From assembly GCA_937891125.1 (NCBI GenBank), contig CALAEZ010000345.1:1-5957 (forward strand): a stretch of DNA of 5,957 bases. The letters run 5' to 3'. Shown here one piece after another: positions 1 through 4,962 of this stretch. Position 1 is the first letter of the stretch. Every line of letters starts with the position of its first letter. A program made the position numbers and the translations under genes. Below the pieces are notes generated by a model. That model made no database searches and was not told the DNA's origin. It saw only the letters and a list, made by a program, of their open reading frames with translations. The stretch is from an uncultured Treponema sp. GTDB taxonomy: Bacteria > Spirochaetota > Spirochaetia > Treponematales > Treponemataceae.

Positions 1-103
1 CGCACAGGGGTGCGTGTGAGATTCGTTAAAATTGCTCGCTTACTCGCAATTTTCCCGCCTGCTTTCGTAGGCGGTCGCTCCCTACCCCCACAGATTCTGT
101 GGG
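1..103. repeat. Cluster of four short inverted repeats beyond the peptidase gene
   Basis: Four inverted repeats lie almost end to end. CGCAC/GTGCG pairs 1-5 with 10-14 and may continue outside the window. AAAATTGC/GCAATTTT pairs 28-35 with 46-53 (8 bp, perfect). CCGCCT/AGGCGG pairs 55-60 with 69-74. CCCACAG/CTGTGGG pairs 87-93 with 97-103 (7 bp, perfect) and covers the last codons of the M23 gene. Positions 1-81 hold no credible gene. The density of palindromes recalls dispersed intergenic repeats or a stacked transcription end, but I cannot show from one copy that it recurs in the genome. Confidence 0.55.
28..74 (-). terminator. Possible transcription end of the rlmE-M23 operon (two hairpins)
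   Basis: Read on the minus strand, the peptidase stop codon is followed by a hairpin (74-55). It has a 6-bp GC-rich stem, an A-C mismatch, and a C-G pair closing a GAAA tetraloop. A second hairpin (53-28) with an 8-bp stem follows and ends in TTTT followed by AA. The second resembles a weak intrinsic terminator, since its U-run is short and forms part of the stem. The position directly after the last gene of the operon supports the call. Confidence 0.4.
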
Positions 104-1023
104 TTGACTTGCTTACCGTTTTTGAAGACGGTGAAATGCAAGTGAGGGCCGGTGCTCATGCCAGTGCTGCCGACCTTACCGATTTTTGTATCTGTTGTTA
201 CGTATTGTCCTTTTACTGCAAGGATTGCACTCATGTGACCGTACAGTGTTTTGTAGCCAGAGTGGTGCGTGATAATGACGTAGTTGCCATACGTGTTATT
301 AAAGCCTGTCGCTGTTACCGTGCCCGGCAACGCTGCATAAATCGGCGTTCCCTGCGGGCAAGCCATGTCAACACCGGAATGGTAGGAGCGAGTGCCGGTA
401 AAGGGACTTGCGCGCCAACCGAATTTTGATGACAGGTACCAGCGTGCCCGAATCGGCTTGTGGAACAGGTCGCCGTTAATTTCCTGCCGGGTTACCCAGT
501 CTAATGATGCGTCAGGCACAAAGAGCGTCATGCCTGCCTGCAGCGCTTCTTCTGCATTTTTGTGGTTGACTGCAGCGCACTTTGCGGTGTCAACCTCGTA
601 TTTTTTGGCAATGGTTGCAATCGTTTCGTTATCCTTTCGCACCGTGTATAAAATGCCTGGCATAGACGGAATCTTTAAGAACATGCCAATTTGCAGCAGG
701 CGTGACGAACGAATATTGTTTACGCTGATGATAGTGTCCTGCGTCACTCCCTTTTGGTCTGCAATAATGCCAATCATGTCGCCAGGGCGCACGCGGTACG
801 ATGTATATGAAAGCTCGTATGCTGAATCTGTTTCTTCAACGCTACTACCCAGTGATTCTTCGGTAACAAGCGGTATGCCAGGTGTTTCCAGACCGCCTTT
901 ACCGTCCTGCACGGGACGCGATTTTAGTACAATGACCGAAATAAGCAGAACGAGCGAGCATGCGCCCGCTGCAATGACTGCCGATTCTACAATTTTTAAC
1001 AAAGGTATTCTTGTTCCACCCAT
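82..1023 (-). CDS. Membrane-anchored LysM / M23 peptidoglycan endopeptidase
   Basis: This 313-residue protein is predicted to cut peptide cross-links in peptidoglycan on the outer face of the inner membrane. Residues 11-33 form one hydrophobic anchor after a short basic N-terminus, with no lipobox seen. Two LysM-type repeats follow (about 76-120 and 126-170), each opening with YxV and ending in an IP or VP turn; LysM modules bind glycan strands. The M23 (lysostaphin-type) domain spans about 200-310. All expected metal-site residues are visible: H215 and D219 in HSGVD, and H263 in YGHMS. TGPHLHF supplies H294 and H296. By analogy with LytM, H215, D219 and H296 bind zinc, while H263 and H294 are catalytic, so the enzyme should be active. 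The start ATG is preceded by AAGAGG about 10 nt upstream. The gene lies 40 nt downstream of rlmE on the same strand, so the two are probably cotranscribed. The exact cross-link cut is unknown. Confidence 0.93.
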   Translation of the reverse strand: MGGTRIPLLKIVESAVIAAGACSLVLLISVIVLKSRPVQDGKGGLETPGIPLVTEESLGSSVEETDSAYELSYTSYRVRPGDMIGIIADQKGVTQDTIISVNNIRSSRLLQIGMFLKIPSMPGILYTVRKDNETIATIAKKYEVDTAKCAAVNHKNAEEALQAGMTLFVPDASLDWVTRQEINGDLFHKPIRARWYLSSKFGWRASPFTGTRSYHSGVDMACPQGTPIYAALPGTVTATGFNNTYGNYVIITHHSGYKTLYGHMSAILAVKGQYVTTDTKIGKVGSTGMSTGPHLHFTVFKNGKQVNPQNLWG

Positions 1024-1033
1024 TTCTCTAAAT

Positions 1034-1039
1034 CCTCTT
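1034..1039 (-). promoter_or_regulatory. Shine-Dalgarno site for the M23 peptidase
   Basis: AAGAGG on the minus strand lies about 10 nt before the ATG, slightly farther than usual. It supports the start at 1023 and contrasts with rlmE, nnr and the small membrane gene, which have no usable site. Confidence 0.55.
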
Positions 1040-1063
1040 ATCTAGTTTATCGGCACTGATTTT

Positions 1064-1660
1064 TTATTTTTTAGATAAACCTATGAGGTATGTTTCAAAA
1101 GATTCCGCACGGCAGGCAACCGGCTTAAATCCTTTTGCTGTCGTGAAGATTTCCCGCATCTGTTTTAAGATTTCTTGTTGGTCGCCATTTTGAAAGATTT
1201 TTACTGCAAAGTTACCGCCCGATTTGAGCATAGCTTCGGCATACCAAACCGCCATTTTAACAAGACCGCGCGAGCGAGCCGTGTCAACGACTTTATTGCC
1301 TGTTGTCAGCGGGGCGGCGTCACAGACGACTAAATCAAACGGACCTTCTGCCTGAATGGCGTTACGTATGCTCGCATCCTGTAAGTCGCCCTGAATAAAA
1401 ACGAGATTGTCGCCCTTAACCTTTTTAGAAAGCGGATTTAAGTCGCACGAAACGACTTTGCCAGAGCCGTCCATAGTGCGCAGCAGAAACGTTGTCCAGC
1501 TGCCAGGAGCAGCGCCAAGATCGAGCACGCGGTAATTTTTCTTTATCATGCCGAATTTTTCGTCAATTTCCTGTAATTTGTAGACTGATCGCGCCGGATA
1601 TCCCTCTTTAAACGCCTTCTGTGACCAAAAATCCGGCTTTTCGTAACTGCTGTTTGCCAT
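1064..1660 (-). CDS. rlmE: 23S rRNA (uridine-2'-O)-methyltransferase RlmE (FtsJ family)
   Basis: RlmE transfers a methyl group from S-adenosylmethionine to the 2'-hydroxyl of a uridine in the 23S rRNA A-loop (U2552 in E. coli) late in 50S assembly, in the cytosol. The protein has 198 residues, against about 209 in E. coli, with no extra domain. The SAM-binding motif VLDLGAAPGSW is at 45-55. The FtsJ catalytic tetrad is complete: K28 (ARSVYKL), D114 (CDAAP), K154 (AVKIFQ) and E189 (SFETYL). The start at 1660 gives the usual short N-terminus, SYEKPDFW then KAFKEGYPARS. No Shine-Dalgarno sequence precedes it; a promoter-like pair lies immediately upstream. The gene is divergent from nnr and probably forms an operon with the M23 peptidase 40 nt downstream. 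Base composition (about 45-50% GC) matches the peptidase gene. Confidence 0.95.
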   Translation of the reverse strand: MANSSYEKPDFWSQKAFKEGYPARSVYKLQEIDEKFGMIKKNYRVLDLGAAPGSWTTFLLRTMDGSGKVVSCDLNPLSKKVKGDNLVFIQGDLQDASIRNAIQAEGPFDLVVCDAAPLTTGNKVVDTARSRGLVKMAVWYAEAMLKSGGNFAVKIFQNGDQQEILKQMREIFTTAKGFKPVACRAESFETYLIGLSKK

Positions 1661-1666
1661 GTGTCT

Positions 1667-1695
1667 ATACTACCATATTCTGCGTAGAGCGTAAA
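1667..1695 (-). promoter_or_regulatory. Candidate rlmE promoter, nearly leaderless
   Basis: On the minus strand, TTTACG (1695-1690) and TAGTAT (1672-1667) are separated by 17 nt. Each matches four of six positions of the sigma-70 type -35 and -10 boxes. Transcription would begin at or next to the rlmE ATG (1660), giving an essentially leaderless mRNA. That agrees with the absence of a Shine-Dalgarno sequence. A competing perfect TATAAT sits at 1731-1726 but has a poor -35 (CCGCCA at 17 nt); it would give a leader of about 60 nt, still without a Shine-Dalgarno site. Confidence 0.4.
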
Positions 1696-1792
1696 CGGTC
1701 GCCGCGCTGTGTGAAGGGCAGTCGCATTATAAAAATTGCTGGCAAAAATGGCGGGAAGGAGCGGATGTGCTGTGGCTGTGTTTGGTTTGCGG

Positions 1793-1821
1793 TCGTCACA
1801 CAGGCTCATTTTTGGTATGCT
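1793..1821 (+). promoter_or_regulatory. Candidate nnr promoter with extended -10
   Basis: TCGTCA (1793-1798) and TATGCT (1816-1821) are 17 nt apart, each matching four of six consensus positions. The -10 is preceded by TGG (1813-1815), the extended -10 signature. Initiation about 7 nt downstream would fall at roughly 1828-1831, so the mRNA would have no leader or only a few bases before the ATG at 1831. Confidence 0.4.
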
Positions 1822-1830
1822 TTGAGCAGT

Positions 1831-3441
1831 ATGAAAAAGCTTTTTTTTGACACACGCACGCTCGACGCAGCCTGCAGAAGCCGCTACGGCTTAACCGAAG
1901 AGATTATGATGGAAAATGCAGCTGCCGCCCTTGAGCAGTCTATTCGCTCTTTTTCGCCTGACGGAGGACGTGCTTTGCACGTTTTTATCCTGTGCGGCAG
2001 CGGCAATAACGGCGCCGATGGCTATGCACTCTTGCGCCGCCTTTCTGGTAGTTGCGCGCTTACCGCCGTTTCCGTGCAGGAGCCGAAAAGTGCGCTTTGT
2101 GTGGCGCAGGCGGAACGTGCTCAAAAAGCCGCTGTGACCATACTGCCGCCTGCTGCCTCCTGCAAAGCCCTAGAGGCGCTGGAAGAAGCTGAGGCGCAAT
2201 CTTTTTCGTCCGGTCAGCCGCCGGTACAGCTTGTTTTTGTTGATTGCGTGTTTGGAAGCGGCTTTCACGGCGAGCTTGATGACAGCATACAGGAGCTCTT
2301 TCAGAAAATTGAGCAGATTGCTGCACGTTCCGACGCACACTGTTATCGTCTTGCCTGCGATGTTCCGACAGGCGTACGTGCAGACGGCACTGTTGCTGCC
2401 GGCGCTTTTTGTGCTGACTGCACGGTGACAATGGGCGCAGAAAAGCTCTCGCTGTACAGCGATGCGGCAAAAGACTGCGTAGGAACTGTGGTGACGGCAG
2501 ATTTAGGCGTGAGCCGTGCGCTGTTTGAGGCGACAGAGCCGCCGTGTGCACAGCTACTTGAGCGGTCTGATTGCGCGCTTCCAACACGGACGCGAAAAAA
2601 CAGCCACAAAGGGCAGTTTGGGCACGTAGCGGTTGCTGCAGGCGAAAAAATCGGCGCTGCATGCATTGCAGGCACGGCGGCGCTGCGGTTTGGCGCTGGT
2701 TTGGTGACGCTCGTGAGCCTTACTGGCGCCAGCGATTTTTCGGCAATTTCGCCAGAGCTTATGTCAGCGCGCACGCTTCCTGAAAAGACAACAGCGCTTG
2801 CGCTTGGTATGGGGCTTGGTCGTGCTGTGCCAGCTTTACCGTCAGCGTCTGCTGCGCCGCCTGCACCTGTTGCCACATCTACGCCTACGCCTGCACAGCC
2901 GTATTGTGACTGGCTCCTTGCGCACCCGGCTGTTCCTGCAGTAATTGACGCTGATGCCCTGTATGCGCCGGAGCTTCCCGCGCTTCTTTCGCGCAGAGCT
3001 GCAGGAATAGTGCTGACACCTCACGCAAAAGAGTTTATCGCGCTTCTTGAAAACTGCGGCTGTGCAAGCTCAACTGCCGCGCCGCGTTCGTGTGAGGAGG
3101 CGCTGAGCCGCCGTCCTGAGCTCATGGAAGCATTCTGCCGGAGCTATCCGGGCGCAGTGCTGCTGGTTAAAGGCGCGAATGTGATGATTGGCCAGTATGA
3201 TGGTAGCAGCATGCATCTGTATGTAAACCCATTTGGAAGTGCGGCGCTTTCAAAGGCGGGAAGCGGCGATGTGCTTGCCGGTCTGATAGCCGCGCTGCTT
3301 GCGCAAGGGTACCCGTCACTGTCAGCGTGTATAAGCGGTAGCCTTGCCCACGCGCTTTCCTCGCGCCGCGTTGCCGGCACCTACAGCCTAACACCGCTTA
3401 CGCTCATCGATGCAGTGGCAGCGCTTGAGCTGTCTGTGTGA
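1831..3441 (+). CDS. nnr: Bifunctional NAD(P)H-hydrate epimerase / ADP-dependent dehydratase
   Basis: This fused enzyme repairs hydrated NADH and NADPH. The N-terminal YjeF_N domain interconverts the R and S epimers of NAD(P)HX, and the C-terminal ribokinase-like domain dehydrates the S form using ADP. Length from this start is 536 residues, normal for the fusion. Epimerase motifs are MMENA (26-30), GSGNNGADG (56-64), D138 before FGSGFHG, and CDVPTG (176-181). Dehydratase motifs are HKGQFGH (259-265), GMGLG (326-330), DADAL (373-377), LTPHAKEF (395-402), LLVKGAN (444-450) and AGSGDVLAG (476-484) with the likely catalytic D480. A low-complexity Ala/Pro/Thr/Ser segment at about 332-357 is unusual for the family. 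The frame stays open upstream, and an ATG at 1765 has AAGGAG only 3 nt before it; that start would add 22 residues not typical of the family, so I prefer 1831. Codons 4-6 contain a run of eight T (1841-1848). This is the most GC-rich part of the window. Confidence 0.93.
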   Translation: MKKLFFDTRTLDAACRSRYGLTEEIMMENAAAALEQSIRSFSPDGGRALHVFILCGSGNNGADGYALLRRLSGSCALTAVSVQEPKSALCVAQAERAQKAAVTILPPAASCKALEALEEAEAQSFSSGQPPVQLVFVDCVFGSGFHGELDDSIQELFQKIEQIAARSDAHCYRLACDVPTGVRADGTVAAGAFCADCTVTMGAEKLSLYSDAAKDCVGTVVTADLGVSRALFEATEPPCAQLLERSDCALPTRTRKNSHKGQFGHVAVAAGEKIGAACIAGTAALRFGAGLVTLVSLTGASDFSAISPELMSARTLPEKTTALALGMGLGRAVPALPSASAAPPAPVATSTPTPAQPYCDWLLAHPAVPAVIDADALYAPELPALLSRRAAGIVLTPHAKEFIALLENCGCASSTAAPRSCEEALSRRPELMEAFCRSYPGAVLLVKGANVMIGQYDGSSMHLYVNPFGSAALSKAGSGDVLAGLIAALLAQGYPSLSACISGSLAHALSSRRVAGTYSLTPLTLIDAVAALELSV

Positions 3442-3458
3442 GGACTCTGCGAGAAAAG

Positions 3459-3495
3459 CGCTGCATCGTGCCGCTTGGCGCGTCGTAATGCAGCG
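3459..3495 (-). terminator. Hairpin between convergent nnr and pseudouridine synthase genes
   Basis: CGCTGCAT (3459-3466) pairs perfectly with ATGCAGCG (3488-3495). Inside is a second stem, CGTGCC (3467-3472) with GGCGCG (3477-3482), closing a GCTT loop; it contains a T-G wobble on plus that becomes an A-C mismatch on minus. Read on the minus strand, the hairpin is followed by CTTTTCTC, a short T-run fitting a weak intrinsic terminator for the synthase operon. On the plus strand no T-run follows, so its use for nnr is less likely. Confidence 0.45.
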
Positions 3496-3504
3496 GCGTG
3501 TGCA

Positions 3505-4596
3505 TTAGCGGCGTTTTCCCCGCTCAATAAAATCGAGATGCGCTTCTTCACGCCGGCGTAAGCGCGGGGAGCGTGATTGCAGTTCGTGCGCCGTATGTGC
3601 GTGCGCCGCCGTCTTTGCGTGCTGGCGTTGCGCCGCTGCTTGCGGTGCATACGCATGCGGTGCCGAGAGCTGCGCCTTATACGCCTGTTGCCAGACGGGC
3701 AGCGTAGGATTTTTGTCGCCACGGATAACGTAGGCTTCCCACTCTTCTGGCTCTGGCACTTCAAATTGCATTTTTTTACCCGTAAACGGATGCGTAAACT
3801 CCAGTGTGCGAGCGTGCAGCGCAAGTCGACCGAACGGGTCGGTATGTGCGCGGAAATTTTCATCTCCGGCAAGCGGGTAGCCCTTACTGGCTAAATGGGC
3901 GCGAATCTGATTTTTCTTGCCGGTATCAAGTGAAAGCTCAAAAAGCGTATGTGTTTGCCCGCGCTGCACAACCGTAAAATGCGTCCGCGCAGGTACCGTC
4001 TTAAATTGTGCGTGGTCACCACTTCCGCTTACGTGGCGTTCATAGAGTGACCGCTCTCCTTTGCTGGTGCCGTTCCCCATGCCCGCGCGGCTGTGTGACG
4101 AGCGAGGCAGTGCTGTTTTGGGCTTTGCGTCTGCCTGCGGCACAAAACCGACATTATGTGCGTTAAAGGCAAGTGGCGCATCTATTAAGCCACTGTCAGG
4201 AAGTGGCACGGCGTGCTTTCCCTGCGGATTTTCGGCAACCGCGCGGTATAATCGCTCGGTAACCATCTGATGCCAGCTTGCCATTATTTTTGCTTGCGCT
4301 TCTTCGGTGAGTGCAAACATCATAACGCCACTTGTGTCACGATCCAATCTGTGCACTACACAGGGCTTGTGGAAGCGGGAAAGTTCTCCTTTACTACGCA
4401 TTATTTTTTCTAAAAGCTCATAAGCAGTACGAGACTTGCTTCCTGGATACGGAACAGACAGAAGACCTGTAGGTTTATTTATTACAACTATATCTTTATC
4501 TTCATAGAGAATCTGTATTCTCTCTTTTCCGTAATCGCTTTTGTGTTCTCTTTTAAACTGAGTACTAGCTTTTACATGATGAAAATTTTCTTTCAT
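3505..4596 (-). CDS. RluA-family RNA pseudouridine synthase with inserts
   Basis: The enzyme isomerises specific uridines to pseudouridine in rRNA or tRNA; the target cannot be told from sequence. It has 363 residues and no S4 RNA-binding domain. The fold begins near 27 with ILYEDKDIVVINKP and SVP. The catalytic motif HRLDRDTSG is at 82-90, with D85 as the nucleophile, followed by the late motifs GKKNQIRAHLA (226-236) and LALHARTLEFTHPFTGKKM. Two parts exceed the usual core: a Ser/Gly/Arg-rich stretch at about 155-198, and a tail at about 305-363 rich in Ala, His, Gln and Arg. Both look disordered. The ATG overlaps the upstream small membrane gene's stop as ATGA, so translation is probably coupled; the purine-rich AGAGAAG just upstream is a weak ribosome site. 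GC content changes abruptly within the gene: the first 70 or so codons are about 35% GC and use AGA arginine codons, whereas the rest is mostly 50-60%. Confidence 0.9.
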   Translation of the reverse strand: MKENFHHVKASTQFKREHKSDYGKERIQILYEDKDIVVINKPTGLLSVPYPGSKSRTAYELLEKIMRSKGELSRFHKPCVVHRLDRDTSGVMMFALTEEAQAKIMASWHQMVTERLYRAVAENPQGKHAVPLPDSGLIDAPLAFNAHNVGFVPQADAKPKTALPRSSHSRAGMGNGTSKGERSLYERHVSGSGDHAQFKTVPARTHFTVVQRGQTHTLFELSLDTGKKNQIRAHLASKGYPLAGDENFRAHTDPFGRLALHARTLEFTHPFTGKKMQFEVPEPEEWEAYVIRGDKNPTLPVWQQAYKAQLSAPHAYAPQAAAQRQHAKTAAHAHTAHELQSRSPRLRRREEAHLDFIERGKRR

Positions 4597-4922
4597 TTTT
4601 CTTCTCTAACGTCAGCAGTACCATTTAAATTAACAGGCTTTAATATAAGAGTAAATGCTCCAAACAGGAGTGTAACAATCGCAAGGTAGATAATTGCAAA
4701 AAGCTGAACCATACTCCTTGTTATGTATTCTTTACATGCCAAAGCAAAAATTCCACTTGCTAAAGTAAGAGCACCCAGTGCATAAAAAATTATACTTGCA
4801 GGTTTACTTGTACTTGCTTTTTCTACAGATGAAGGACGTCCTAAAAGAACTGCAACTACTAAAAAAACAATACCTACAACTATAAAAATTATGGAGCCAA
4901 CTATAAGATACAGCATATTCAT
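4593..4922 (-). CDS. Small three-helix membrane protein of unknown function
   Basis: I do not recognise a family. From the ATG at 4922 the product has 109 residues and is almost entirely hydrophobic, with three predicted membrane helices at about 4-28, 43-63 and 71-94. The loops are short and moderately basic, and the C-terminal tail is hydrophilic. There is no lipobox, Cys pair or enzyme motif. The frame could start earlier at a TTG (4940), adding six residues, but neither start has a Shine-Dalgarno sequence. A good promoter lies 6 nt before the ATG at 4922, which makes that start more likely. A second ATG two codons later (4916) is also possible. The stop overlaps the pseudouridine synthase start by ATGA, implying one transcript. 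Composition is AT-rich, as in the neighbouring EAL gene. Confidence 0.75.
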   Translation of the reverse strand: MNMLYLIVGSIIFIVVGIVFLVVAVLLGRPSSVEKASTSKPASIIFYALGALTLASGIFALACKEYITRSMVQLFAIIYLAIVTLLFGAFTLILKPVNLNGTADVREEK

Positions 4923-4928
4923 TGGAAC

Positions 4929-4958
4929 AATATAGCACAAACATAAAATTTATGTTAA
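4929..4958 (-). promoter_or_regulatory. Promoter for the small membrane protein - synthase operon
   Basis: On the minus strand, TTAACA (4958-4953) matches five of six -35 positions and TATATT (4934-4929) matches five of six -10 positions, with an 18-nt spacer. Initiation about 7 nt after the -10 falls on the A of the ATG at 4922, predicting a leaderless mRNA. No hairpin terminator separates it from the upstream EAL gene, so readthrough is also possible. Confidence 0.55.
4940..4956. promoter_or_regulatory. Perfect 17-nt palindrome across the promoter, possible operator
   Basis: AACATAAA and TTTATGTT are perfect 8-bp arms around a single central A. The palindrome fills most of the spacer and enters the -35 box of the promoter above, a typical place for a dimeric repressor site. 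A one-base centre is too tight for an RNA hairpin terminator. The region is AT-rich, so chance pairing is possible, and no regulator gene is in the window. Confidence 0.35.
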
Positions 4959-4962
4959 TACC

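Noticed and set aside
10..1045. Plus-strand reading frames of 139 and 217 codons across the peptidase gene
   Set aside because: They lie antisense to a gene with complete LysM and M23 motifs and show no family features or ribosome sites.
1546..1809. Minus-strand 87-codon frame overlapping the start of rlmE and the divergent promoter region
   Set aside because: It overlaps conserved rlmE codons in another frame, and its product has no recognisable features.
2060..2876. Long minus-strand reading frames (about 200 and 177 codons) inside nnr
   Set aside because: They are antisense shadows in GC-rich DNA. Their products are low-complexity, with no recognisable motif, while the plus frame encodes every expected Nnr motif.
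3507..3525. AGCGG/CCGCT inverted repeat as a terminator for nnr
   Set aside because: The stem is short, lies in the last codons of the opposing gene, and is not followed by a T-run on the plus strand.
3381..3894. Frames on both strands over the 3' part of the pseudouridine synthase gene
   Set aside because: They are Arg/Cys-rich shadows of a repetitive GC-rich coding tail.
4938..4940. TTG as start of the small membrane protein
   Set aside because: It has no ribosome site and lies upstream of the predicted transcription start; the ATG at 4922 fits the promoter better.
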